Source of the DNA: Eurosta solidaginis | Lineage: Eukaryota; Arthropoda; Insecta; Diptera; Tephritidae | Reading direction: 5' to 3' | Assembly (NCBI RefSeq): GCF_040869045.1 | Contig: NC_090319.1 | Coordinates: 346,746,302 to 346,810,301, forward strand | DNA: 64,000 nt | Made by a program: the position numbers and the translations under genes | Notes under the pieces: model-generated | Told to the model about the DNA's origin: nothing | Seen by the model: only the letters and a program-made list of their open reading frames with translations | The model's database searches: none | Part shown: positions 1 through 8,589 of the stretch, piece by piece | Layout of the letters: every line of letters starts with the position of its first letter | Numbering within the stretch: the stretch's first letter is position 1

Positions 1-310
1 CAAAAATAGAAGTGACTTGAACGTGTTGAGACGAAATTATAAAAAAAAAAGAAAATTCAAAAAAAAAAAAAAAAATTCTTAAACAAAAAAATGCTTAACA
101 AAAAATAAAACGAGATGGCAACAAAAAAATATAAGTGACTTGAACGTGTTGGGATGGAATTATAAAAAAAAAAGAATATTAAAAAAATAAACAAAAAAAT
201 GCTTAACAAAAAATAAAACGAGATGGCAACAAAAAAAAAAAAATATCAGTGACTTGAACGTGTTGGGATGGAATTATTAAAAAAAAAATTCTCAACAAAA
301 AAATTTCTTA
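1..310. repeat. A-rich tandem repeat, about three units
   Basis: The motif AGTGACTTGAACGTGTTG recurs at about 11, 134 and 248, giving a 114-123 bp period. Units are joined by poly(A)-rich spacers containing AAATGCTTAAC and AACGAGATGGCAAC. The array is cut by the window edge, so its full length is unknown. No coding potential is visible. Confidence 0.85.
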
Positions 311-1158
311 ACAAATAATTAGTTTCTTTCATAAAAAACATCGACCCTCTCGCGTTATGCCCAAAGCAGCATTGCCAATTACCTTTTTTTGCGCCAACAT
401 TTTTAACCCCCTTTCACTTGTGCGCGTTTCTGCTGCTTAAGTGAAATTGCAGCCCATTTAAAAGGTACAAACGTGTGCTGCCAAATTGATTTAAACTGCC
501 ACTTAGTAAATAAGAAAAAAATAAAATAAATAAATTGCAGCAAAATCCTAAACAAATTGAAAAGCGCGCCAGAAGGAAACAAGCGTTCCGCCTCCTTAAC
601 GCTAACACGCGTAGCGCTAAATAAAAATATTTTCGCGGAAATTGCATGTCATGCAACATTTACCACAAACGTCTATTAAGCGGCGGCGCTGTGTGAATAC
701 ACACAACCATAGAAATGTAAACGAAAAAATTTCTTTTGGTGCATTTTAGCCACAAAATGACGCGCGTTGGCGCAGAATAGTGTAACAGAAAAAAAAACAA
801 GAAAAATATTTGCAAGAATTAAAATAACAGCTTAAATATCCAAAAATAATAATAATTAAAAAAAAAGTGCAACAAACAGTCAAAACCGCCATAAAATTTT
901 AGTGCAAATTCATCTAAAAGCAAGCAATTCTATTTTTTTTGTGCATTTGTGTTCGTGCATACGCCTAACTCGCCGTTTACAACAATTACGCGCGCGTAAA
1001 TTAGTGCCGTATTTCAACAGTTTGTATCGCCTTAATAACGCCCTACACACGCGCAACAACACAAATACAAACATTTTCAAATATCCAAATCACTGCACAC
1101 ACCGTCGTCACCTAGCATTTCACACTAAAACCCCAACTACTACTACCGTTAATTCACA
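311..1158. other. Upstream region and probable 5' UTR of the SAM-domain gene
   Basis: This AT-rich stretch precedes the SAM-domain start codon. I see no clear TATA box or initiator that would place the transcription start. The part just before the ATG is rich in CA and CAA (about 1040-1150), typical of fly 5' UTRs. Two open frames here (414-659 on the minus strand, 902-1330 on the plus strand) lack recognisable protein features, and the second overlaps the real exon in another frame. Confidence 0.4.
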
Positions 1159-1515
1159 ATGGCTGTTAGCAATATCGTTTGTGAATGGCTACGTGCCCTC
1201 GGTTTGGCTCAATATGCTGAAAGCTTTTTGGATAATGGCTATGATGATCTGGAAATATGCAAACAAATTGGTGATCCCGATTTGGATGCGATTGGTGTTG
1301 AAAATCCTTTACATCGTCATAAACTACTGAAGAGCATACGTCAGTTGCGTGAGAAAGGCGCTGCTTCGGTTTATTTTATGTTAAATGATCCGAATTCGCT
1401 GTCGGGTAGCATGGAGATATTGTGTGCAACAACAACAACGGAATTGGATATAGTTCTGCGCGAGCAATTGGAAAGTGATGGTATACGTTTGACGGCACAT
1501 CCTTATTCAACACCG
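1159..1515 (+). CDS. First coding exon of a SAM-domain protein, SAMD5-like
   Basis: The exon encodes 119 residues starting MAVSNIVCEWLRALGLAQYA. Residues 5 to about 68 form a sterile alpha motif: a hydrophobic first helix, then the block GYDDLEICKQIGDPDLDAIG, which I recognise as very close to vertebrate SAMD5 and related SAM adaptors, then helix 5 (HRHKLLKSIRQLRE). SAM domains mediate protein-protein contacts. The start is chosen because CACAATGG is a good fly initiation context and the SAM fold begins directly after it. The open frame continues to 1725, but similarity and codon character stop at the splice donor at 1516, where codon phase is 0. The remainder of the protein (about residues 70-119) I do not recognise. 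No second exon was identified in the window, so the gene is partial here. The assignment to SAMD5 rather than another SAM adaptor is from memory. Confidence 0.85.
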
Positions 1516-1521
1516 GTAAGT
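1516..1521 (+). other. Splice donor of the SAM-domain exon
   Basis: The sequence CCG|GTAAGT follows codon 119 exactly in phase 0 and matches the consensus 5' splice site. Downstream sequence turns AT-rich and loses protein-like composition. No acceptor was found that clearly resumes this protein. Confidence 0.75.
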
Positions 1522-1842
1522 GTAGTTAAAATTATAATTAGTTTTTGGTATATTTGTTTCAGTATGCGTTACAGCCCTAGGTTGTTTAAAATCTATGGCT
1601 GCTTTGACCATTTTCCAAAACGTAAACAAACAAGACAGCTTCTCCTCAAGTCAAGAAAATCTAGTATTTACCCACCAATAGTATTTCAAATCCATATATC
1701 CAGGATGATTTGCTCAATTGCTTAATAAAGACTTAGATGTCTGAAGCTATCAAGTGAGAGCTAACTGAGATCCCTGAAAAACTTTAAAAGGTTAATCGTC
1801 ATAAGATCTTTGGAGTCAAATTTGACATATTTTTAAAGAAAT
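1522..1842. other. Intronic sequence before the LOA insertion
   Basis: AT-rich sequence with no recognisable gene. It ends at the left copy of the 12-bp target-site duplication of the LOA element. Confidence 0.5.
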
Positions 1843-1854
1843 TCTTAACTAAAG
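1843..1854. repeat. Left target-site duplication of the LOA element
   Basis: TCTTAACTAAAG occurs here and again, identically, at 8005-8016. The flanking bases differ on both sides, so the duplication is exactly 12 bp. That is a typical length for target-primed reverse transcription. Confidence 0.95.
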
Positions 1855-1920
1855 ATAGATAGATAGATGTTGTGAGGTTAAGCACTGCGACCTATTGGTC
1901 TATTGTGCCCTCAATTCTCT

Positions 1921-4900
1921 TTACAACACTTCATCCAAGCCGAGTTCCCTGAGAAAATCCAGAATGGTTCCCGGCTTCAGAGAGTGTATGTGACTATTTC
2001 CTAGTTTGGATGATCCTAGGATTCTAAGTCTTCGTCTCGCGACTGCCTCACATTCCTTCAGGATGTGTTCTGCAGACTCATCTTCGACATCACAGAAGCG
2101 ACAGAGGCTACTAGCTGATATGCCCAATTTATGCATGTGGCTCTTTAGCCTACAGTGACCTGTGAGTATACCTGTTACAATCCTAAGGCTACTTTTTGGG
2201 AGGTTAATCATCGCCTTATATCGCTTCGAGTTGTACCCTCCTATTAGTGCCTTTGCCTGCCGAAGTCCTGGACTCTCGCGCCAGTGTTGTTCTCTGAGGC
2301 ACGCCTCCTTTTGTATAAAGTCCTCCCTTATTGTATGTGACCCTATTGGCACCATAGGCTCGGGTCCTATTGGCTTTCCGGCCGCTGCCAACTTGGCAAG
2401 CCCGTCGGCTCGCTCGTTACCATCCACTCCTCTGTGTCCAGGTACCCATGCTAGACGGATGGTGTTGTTGACTCCTAGATTGTTTAACCTCTCCACGCAC
2501 TCAAGGACTGTTGATGATTTGATCTCAACCGAAGCTAATGCCTTGAGTGCAGCCTGACTGTCGCTGAGTATAACGATTTTCTCGTTGGTATATCCCCGCT
2601 GTAAATTTATCTCTGCACACCGGCTTATGGCAACAACTTCGGCCTGGAAGATGCTCGGATATTTTCCGAGTGGTAGGGATATTTTGGTTCGGGGCCCGAA
2701 GATCCCCGCTCCTATGCCCTCCGGTGTCTTCGAGCCATCGGTGTACCATATTATAGTGTGTTCCTGGTGAAGCGCTTCAATCCTGGAGGTGTCCCACGTA
2801 CATTTGTTCCCCAGCTCTATTTTGAAGCGCTTCTCAAACTTAATTATCTTCCTCGTATCATCTCTGGGAAGTTGGATAAGTGGAATCTGCTCCTGCAGCT
2901 TCGCCATGCTCCGTGACTGTATCACTTTGCCTCTTCCACATCCCTCTTTAGCTATGTTTACTAAAGTACTCCTGGCTGCCTGCTCAATTATTATATGTAG
3001 AGGTGTTAACTCAAGCAACACTTCTATTGCTGCCGTCGGGCATGTTCGCATGGCTCCCGTAATGCAGACACACGCTAAGCGTTGAAGCTTCGTGAGCGAT
3101 TTTTGTACGGTCACCATGGTTGTTCTTGATGCCCACGCAACTGCTCCGTACACTATGATAGGTCTCACTATCATAGTGTACATCCATCTTAGGATCTTTG
3201 GGCTGCATCCCCAGGATCTTCCTGCAATACGTCTGCACACCATTATTGCTCTTGTAGCCTTTGATATGGTGTTGTCGACGTGTTTCTTCCATAAGAGCTT
3301 AGAGTCAAACGTGACTCCCAAGTATTTCACCTCAGACGTGTACTCCATCTGTACTCCATCCATTGTGATTTGCCTAATCCCTTCCAGTTTCCTTTTCCTG
3401 GTAAAGGGCACAATGGATGTCTTGTTAGGGTTGATGCTTAGCCCTACCTCAGTACACCATTCTTTCGTTAACCTCAATGCCCTTTGCATTATGTCGCAAA
3501 GGGTGCTCTCAAATTTGCCCCTTACAATGATAACAATATCATCCGCGTACCCCTGACATCGGATTCCGTTGTCTGAGAGCCTCTGTAGAAGTTCATCTAC
3601 TACCAGGCTCCACAGCAGGGGTGACAGGACGCCCCCTTGTGGACATCCTTTCGTTGTTTTAATCTCTACTGTGCCGTCCCCACTTGAGGTTTCGGCAATC
3701 CTCGTGCGCAATAAGGCGTTTATCCACATACGGATTGGACGCTGTATCTCTCTTCTCTCGAGTACCCGATTCACACTTTCGTGTGTCGTGTTGTCGAAAG
3801 CCCCCTCTATGTCCAAAAATGCGCATAGAGTTATCTCCCCGCACTCGAGCGCACTTTGGATTTCTGTGGACAGCTGATACAGTGCAGTTTCTGTCGACCT
3901 GCCTGTTCTGTATGCATGCTGATCTTTATGTAGTGGCACTCTAACGAGAGCCTTTGATCTAATCTCATGGTCTACAATCTTCTCCATTGCTTTGAGAGCA
4001 AAGGATGTAAGGCTTATAGGCCTAAAGGACTTAGGAATGGAGTAGTCCTTTTTAGCCACCTTAGGTATAAAGACCACTTTTGCTCTTCTCCACATCGTCG
4101 GGATGTATGCCAGTGCGAGGCTATCCCTCATAATCCTGACCAGGTGTGGGATCAATTCCTCGCCCTGCTGCAGAAAGGCTGGATATATACCATCCACTCC
4201 CGGAGACTTGTAGCTCTGGAAAGACTTTACTGCCCACTTAACTGTGCCATCGTTGAAAAGTTCTTTAGCGAGGTTCCAATCTGTGGGTGTTGGTCTCCCT
4301 TCTCGAGCCTCCTCCGTTGAGGTATCCGAGGATGCGTCCGGGAAATGAGCTGCAAGCAGGGCACGTGCTCTTTCTTCCTCAGTCCTTGAGTAGGTTCCAT
4401 CAGTGAGCTTAATTGATAGTCGTGTCTCCCTTTGGTCCTTGGCTAGGGCTTTGTGGAGCCTTGCCGCCTCTGGAACCTCCGAAATACCCTCACAAAATTT
4501 CCTGAAGCTCTTTCTTTTAGCTTTTCTAATCTCTTTGTTATATGCTGTTAGATTCGCTGTGTATTGCTCCCAGTTTCCCGTGCGCCTCGCTTGGTTAAAG
4601 AGTTTGCGCACGGTTTTCCTCATTTCCGAGAGTTTCCTCGACCACCAGGGGGTTTTATTTCCTGGGCCTTTGGATTCTCGACAGCTAGAGTTAAACGCCT
4701 CAATAATGACACGGTTGAAGTTATTAACTCTTGTCTCCAATTCCATATAACTTGTTCCTCTGTTCCTACTATCTATGATAGGAAGATTTCCCTGTATTAT
4801 GTTCCTGAACATGTCCCAGTTTGTGTTCCTGGGGTTTCGCCTTGGTGGTCCTTCTATGGGCATAGCCCCGATGACGAACTGGATAATAAGATGGTCCGAC

Positions 4901-5571
4901 ATTGAGGGTTCAGAGGAAACCCCCCATCCAGAGACCAGCTCATCAGCCAGATCGTTACCCAGGGTTATGTCCAGGACTTCTTCTCTAGACCTAGTGATGA
5001 AGGTTGGTGAATTCCCAACGTTGTATATGCTTAGGTCATTACTAGTAATAAATTCAAGAACGGACTCACCCCTCGAATTGGTATCTGTACTGTTCCATAC
5101 CTCGTGGTGCGCATTCGCGTCGCATCCCATGATCAACGGTATTTTTGCCCATCTGCAGTATTCCGTCAGTTTCTTCACACCCTCTGGAGGGACCTCGTAG
5201 TTGTCTCCCGCAAAGTAGGCCGCTGCGAAGACGATGTCTGTTGACTCTCCTTGTATTACCATCGTCGCCTGAACTGCTACGAGGTCTTGACTCATAAACT
5301 CTGTAATGCAAAAATAGTTAATGGAGTTGTTAAGCACTACACACGCTCTTGGTCTTTCTTGAGAAAGATCCCAAATTACCTTATTATTTCTCTCTTTTAA
5401 GCCTCTCACCTGACCTTTGTACACCCAAGGTTCTTGGATGAGTGCTATGCCCAGATCTTCCGAGGCAAACCTGCGTGCTATTACTGCCGAAGCAGCTTTA
5501 GCATGGTGCAGGTTGATCTGGGCAACCTTTGTGTATGGGCCGGTCAGTGCTGAAGCCTTACCGGCTCGTCC
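1921..5571 (-). CDS. LOA ORF2: endonuclease, reverse transcriptase, RNase H polyprotein
   Basis: The frame is open from 5571 to the stop at 1921. Numbering from the GTG at 5424: the APE-type endonuclease begins about 35 residues upstream (AQINLHHAKAA, then IQEPW) and continues with GCDANAHHEVW (D102) and SDH (176-178). The reverse transcriptase has FLDIEGAFD (536-544), PQGGVLSPLLW (about 595) and YADD (626-629). RNase H has TDGSK (D896), E929, SDSQ (D955), H997 and D1007. A CX2CX8HX4C motif lies at 1108-1125. The endonuclease nicks the target, the RT copies RNA at the nick, and RNase H removes template RNA. The frame overlaps the ORF1 end by 28 nt in the -1 frame. There is no in-frame ATG before the essential endonuclease residues, so ORF2 is probably made by reinitiation or frameshifting. 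The 5' limit given is the open frame, not a proven start. Confidence 0.93.
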   Translation of the reverse strand, partial: GRAGKASALTGPYTKVAQINLHHAKAASAVIARRFASEDLGIALIQEPWVYKGQVRGLKERNNKVIWDLSQERPRACVVLNNSINYFCITEFMSQDLVAVQATMVIQGESTDIVFAAAYFAGDNYEVPPEGVKKLTEYCRWAKIPLIMGCDANAHHEVWNSTDTNSRGESVLEFITSNDLSIYNVGNSPTFITRSREEVLDITLGNDLADELVSGWGVSSEPSMSDHLIIQFVIGAMPIEGPPRRNPRNTNWDMFRNIIQGNLPIIDSRNRGTSYMELETRVNNFNRVIIEAFNSSCRESKGPGNKTPWWSRKLSEMRKTVRKLFNQARRTGNWEQYTANLTAYNKEIRKAKRKSFRKFCEGISEVPEAARLHKALAKDQRETRLSIKLTDGTYSRTEEERARALLAAHFPDASSDTSTEEAREGRPTPTDWNLAKELFNDGTVKWAVKSFQSYKSPGVDGIYPAFLQQGEELIPHLVRIMRDSLALAYIPTMWRRAKVVFIPKVAKKDYSIPKSFRPISLTSFALKAMEKIVDHEIRSKALVRVPLHKDQHAYRTGRSTETALYQLSTEIQSALECGEITLCAFLDIEGAFDNTTHESVNRVLERREIQRPIRMWINALLRTRIAETSSGDGTVEIKTTKGCPQGGVLSPLLWSLVVDELLQRLSDNGIRCQGYADDIVIIVRGKFESTLCDIMQRALRLTKEWCTEVGLSINPNKTSIVPFTRKRKLEGIRQITMDGVQMEYTSEVKYLGVTFDSKLLWKKHVDNTISKATRAIMVCRRIAGRSWGCSPKILRWMYTMIVRPIIVYGAVAWASRTTMVTVQKSLTKLQRLACVCITGAMRTCPTAAIEVLLELTPLHIIIEQAARSTLVNIAKEGCGRGKVIQSRSMAKLQEQIPLIQLPRDDTRKIIKFEKRFKIELGNKCTWDTSRIEALHQEHTIIWYTDGSKTPEGIGAGIFGPRTKISLPLGKYPSIFQAEVVAISRCAEINLQRGYTNEKIVILSDSQAALKALASVEIKSSTVLECVERLNNLGVNNTIRLAWVPGHRGVDGNERADGLAKLAAAGKPIGPEPMVPIGSHTIREDFIQKEACLREQHWRESPGLRQAKALIGGYNSKRYKAMINLPKSSLRIVTGILTGHCRLKSHMHKLGISASSLCRFCDVEDESAEHILKECEAVARRRLRILGSSKLGNSHIHSLKPGTILDFLRELGLDEVL

Positions 5572-7628
5572 TCATCGGACAGCCGCTGGTTTTCCTCTCT
5601 TCTGTCCTCCAAACCTAGGTCTTCTAAGTTTAGACCTTCCAGGAGCTCCTCTGTTGATGGAGCTTGCGTATGCTCTTTACCGGTGATTAACCCGGTTGTT
5701 GACCCTGTGGCTGACGAGACACTGGTTGGGCACTGGTTGGATGTTGCTGCCCTGGATATTGTTGCTACCTCCTCGCTTTGCTCCCCAGTGCTCTGGACTT
5801 GTCCTGGAACGTGGGGTTGTTTCACACTGGCTTGGGCTTTTTGCTTCCAAGGTCTGACCGGGACGAAGCTGAACCGGTAGTTCACCTTGAAGCTAGCTTC
5901 CTTTATTTTAATGAACGATGCCTCGTCAATTGCCATGTTTACCCGCAAGCCCCCCTCCTCAGCACTGCTGCTGATTATACGCCACATCCCAACATTTAAG
6001 AAGGTGTTCTGTGCCTTCAGCAGTTTAAGTGCGAATTCTTTGTCGCTACTTCTGGGGAGATACATAGTGACGGTGTGCGTCGGCGGTATATCATCCCCTT
6101 TCCTCGTAATAAGGGCAGGGCCCTCCCAACTATGCAGAGTTGGTGTGACTCTGGTCAGCCATTCGGCTGTTTCCTCATCCTTGCAGTCTACAAGGAGTAA
6201 TCCTGGCCTAAAGTACACGCCGCAGAAAGCCAGAGATTGCTTTCCCCATCCCTTCGATACCTCGATCATTATCGTGTCTTGCAGCCGCGTCAGCTCTTCC
6301 TGGCTCAAGACCTCCGCCGGGTATTGCTTTGGAAGCACCGCCATCCGTATGCCCTTTAAGGCATCCGAGTAGCCCTGCATTTTTGGCCTCCCCAGCGCAG
6401 TTGATGTACCAGGTGCTGGCAGTGGCGCATTCGCTCTTCTTGAGGTAGACGGTGTGGGGTAAGCTCTCTGTCCCCTGGTCTGCGTTGTGTCCTCCCGTCG
6501 TGCCTGACCTCTTCTTCGGTTGTCAGCGGGAGCGCTTTGCTTCTCATTACGGCTTTTTTGTTGATTCCCGCGGTTATGTGACCCGCGGTGATGCGATGCG
6601 TGCTCGCCTCTTGCCGTTTCCCTCTCACCCCGCCTTGATTTCCAGGCGGATGGGTTCTTCTTGCTCGGCCTCATGTGATGCAGTGCCTTCTCGCGTGCAC
6701 TGTCCGGGGTCCTTCCCTGCTTCAGGTATCGAAGGTACCACTTCTTTCCTGCGCCACTTAGCCCGATTCTTCTGGGGTCATCGAAGCCACCTGGCTCCCC
6801 CAGTTCGGGCCAGCTCGCACCATGGCGATGCTCTGTGCCAGAGTCCTCGAACGACGATGACCTCGCTCTGGCATTCGCACTTTCCTTTGGCGATCGTTTT
6901 CCGCGGTCTAACCTCGACCTCTTCCTTCCTCCGTCACGTTCGGCTTTGTCGTCCCTTGACTTGGACCGTCTTCTTTCCCCTGGGTACTGGCGATCATGCA
7001 TTTCACCCAGGTGTCTCTTAGCTGCTGACTCCCTGCTGCTATGGCAATGTCTCTCCCTTGAGGGTGAGCGTTTGCGGTTTCGACTTTCCCGCTTCTCTTG
7101 CGTCTCCTCTCGGGGTCTCCTTTGCCGGGTTTCGCAAAGGCTGTTGCTGGCTGCGATTTTTGCCTCTGCCCGGCTTGGCCCACTGGTGGTGATTAACCCA
7201 CCATGCTGTGGTTTGACGCTACTCTCCACTTTCGTGGTGCTCTGCCCACTGTGCTGCTGATTTCTGCTGGTTGTGTTAGTCTTCACGGTGGTGATTAACC
7301 CACTGTGATGTTTGCCTTCGCTACTCGTCTTGGTGGTGCTCTGCCCACTCTGGTGCTGGTTCTTGCCTGCCGTGTCTTTTTTGAGTTTCTTGACCGTCTC
7401 GCTTCCGGACGTTTGGTCATCGTCGTCCCTGGCATGCTCCTCAAAAAGGGCAAGTTCTTCTGCAGTCAGGTTTAGGTGGCTTAGGGAGTAGGTTCTCTCG
7501 CCATGCTTTTCCCTTCGGCGTTTGTTGTTACCGCCACTCTTTGCTGTCAACTTGCTATCCCTCCCTTCAATTTGTTTTTGTTGATTTTTGTTGTTGTTGT
7601 TGGTTTTATTTGTGTTTGTATTCATCAT
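5544..7628 (-). CDS. LOA ORF1 nucleic-acid-binding protein with DUF4780-type domain
   Basis: The 694-residue frame begins at tandem ATG codons (7628 and 7625). The open frame continues upstream without an ATG. The N-terminus is Asn/Lys-rich and low complexity. Next comes a repeated HSGQSTTK / HSGLITT segment (+ strand about 7190-7350), then a long Arg/Ser/Glu-rich basic region resembling RS proteins. The last third is a globular domain running from LPKQYPAEVLSQEEL through VDCKDEETAEWLTRVTPTL to FVPVRPWK, which I recognise as DUF4780. ORF1 proteins of non-LTR elements bind element RNA; no CCHC zinc knuckle is present. It ends in an acidic tail (SDEDEPVRLQH) whose coding sequence overlaps ORF2. 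The neighbouring ORF2 is read in the -1 frame. Confidence 0.85.
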   Translation of the reverse strand: MMNTNTNKTNNNNKNQQKQIEGRDSKLTAKSGGNNKRRREKHGERTYSLSHLNLTAEELALFEEHARDDDDQTSGSETVKKLKKDTAGKNQHQSGQSTTKTSSEGKHHSGLITTVKTNTTSRNQQHSGQSTTKVESSVKPQHGGLITTSGPSRAEAKIAASNSLCETRQRRPREETQEKRESRNRKRSPSRERHCHSSRESAAKRHLGEMHDRQYPGERRRSKSRDDKAERDGGRKRSRLDRGKRSPKESANARARSSSFEDSGTEHRHGASWPELGEPGGFDDPRRIGLSGAGKKWYLRYLKQGRTPDSAREKALHHMRPSKKNPSAWKSRRGERETARGEHASHHRGSHNRGNQQKSRNEKQSAPADNRRRGQARREDTTQTRGQRAYPTPSTSRRANAPLPAPGTSTALGRPKMQGYSDALKGIRMAVLPKQYPAEVLSQEELTRLQDTIMIEVSKGWGKQSLAFCGVYFRPGLLLVDCKDEETAEWLTRVTPTLHSWEGPALITRKGDDIPPTHTVTMYLPRSSDKEFALKLLKAQNTFLNVGMWRIISSSAEEGGLRVNMAIDEASFIKIKEASFKVNYRFSFVPVRPWKQKAQASVKQPHVPGQVQSTGEQSEEVATISRAATSNQCPTSVSSATGSTTGLITGKEHTQAPSTEELLEGLNLEDLGLEDRREENQRLSDEDEPVRLQH

Positions 7629-7965
7629 CTTGTTCGTACGATCACATGCCTGCCGTGGCAAGCGTAGTGATCTATTCAGTATAAAAGGGGAGCTCGGTTC
7701 GTCCACCGCGGCAGAGCCCCTTGACGCGGTAAGGCCATAGTTACTCCCCAAGGTGGCCCGGTGTCAGGGAGGCGCCGTTATAATACAGCCGGTGTTGTAA
7801 ACCTCCTGGCTGCAAACCAGTCCAATGGGCACGGTGTCGCATAACACCCTGGATTAGGAGGTGACAGTTCCTAGTTACCGCTCGCATGCGCGACGAATCA
7901 GTCGGATGTGAGTAGCGAGGCTGCTCCCATCCGGCCGACTCGCGACAACTTGTGATCGGCGTAAG

Positions 7966-8002
7966 CCCCTGCACCACTACAAGGTGCCTGTCCTCGCAGG
8001 GG
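7966..8002 (-). ncRNA. Candidate 5'-terminal ribozyme core of the LOA element
   Basis: On the minus strand CCCCTGC (8002-7996) pairs perfectly with GCAGGGG (7972-7966), closing a 23-nt loop that contains CCTTGTAGTGG. The helix lies 2 nt inside the element end. The LOA relative at 60357-60393 has the same 7-bp helix, the same loop length and the same core, with a covarying base pair. This is the P1/P3/L3 layout of HDV-like self-cleaving ribozymes known at the 5' ends of several non-LTR elements. P2, P4 and the catalytic C were not settled by hand. Confidence 0.45.
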
Positions 8003-8004
8003 GG

Positions 8005-8016
8005 TCTTAACTAAAG
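8005..8016. repeat. Right target-site duplication of the LOA element
   Basis: Perfect copy of the 12-bp sequence at 1843-1854. Confidence 0.95.
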
Positions 8017-8050
8017 TGGTAGTACTGATGATTGGCTTACATATATATAT

Positions 8051-8589
8051 TGTAACGAATTTACTGCAAATCCTCTTATTTGCAACTTTTGGCTAACATT
8101 CGTATCGCTAAATTGTTGAATAAATAACTCCAATATTGAATAATGGAAAAATGGCCTTTATTAAAGTACTTCACAACAACACTTATACTTTGTAACTAGC
8201 TCGTTTAATAACCAAACTGACTGATAGCTTAAATGAAATTGAATTCTTTCACCTCGACTGTCGCGCCTTTTATACTTTTTGATTTCTCGTTGCATACTTC
8301 TAGGCTTTTCCATTCCAGAACTTACTAGTTAGTTATCAGCTACAAAATCACCGGCCACAACTACGTTTATAACTTGTCATATGCGTGAGTAATACTTGCA
8401 CAAATTATTGCCCTCTCTTGTGAGCAACTCAGATAAGATATATGCATGTGTTTGTGCATTGCCGCTCCGCTGCTCGTATACGTACATATGTGTAGACATA
8501 ATGATTGAATTATTGATGTGAATTCACGTCACTGCTTAGCATCGGCCTAGAGATGGCAGTACCCCTTAGTGTTGCTAACATTCGTAACA
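8051..8589 (-). repeat. Old LTR related to the intact gypsy element
   Basis: The sequence starts TGTAACGAATTTACTGCAAA and ends GTAACA, so it has TG...CA ends. It aligns by eye with the LTRs at 33055 and 38811, sharing GAATAAATAACTCCAAT and GGCCTTTATTAAAGTACTTC, but is shorter and diverged. Since the adjoining pol remnant is on the minus strand, this is the 3' LTR. The matching 5' LTR is missing. It begins about 34 bp beyond the LOA insertion. Confidence 0.85.

Larger units (their letters stand above)
1855..8004 (-). mobile_element. Full-length LOA-type non-LTR retrotransposon
   Basis: The element is 6150 bp on the minus strand, bounded by a perfect 12-bp duplication. The 5' end is at 8004 and starts with a run of six C. 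The 3' end at 1855 is a short ATCT repeat rather than poly(A). It has a 5' UTR of about 375 nt, ORF1 with a DUF4780-type domain, and ORF2 with endonuclease, reverse transcriptase, RNase H and a C-terminal zinc motif. DUF4780 plus RNase H points to the LOA clade (Loa, Bilbo, Lian). Both ORFs are uninterrupted, so this copy may be recent and possibly competent. It lies antisense to the SAM-domain gene, probably in its first intron. Confidence 0.93.

Noticed and set aside
902..1330. 142-codon plus-strand frame over the SAM exon
   Set aside because: It overlaps the SAM-domain exon in another frame, starts in 5' UTR-like sequence and has no recognisable domain.
2162..7260. Many long frames antisense to the LOA ORFs
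   Set aside because: They lie opposite intact, motif-bearing ORF1 and ORF2 and carry no motifs of their own.
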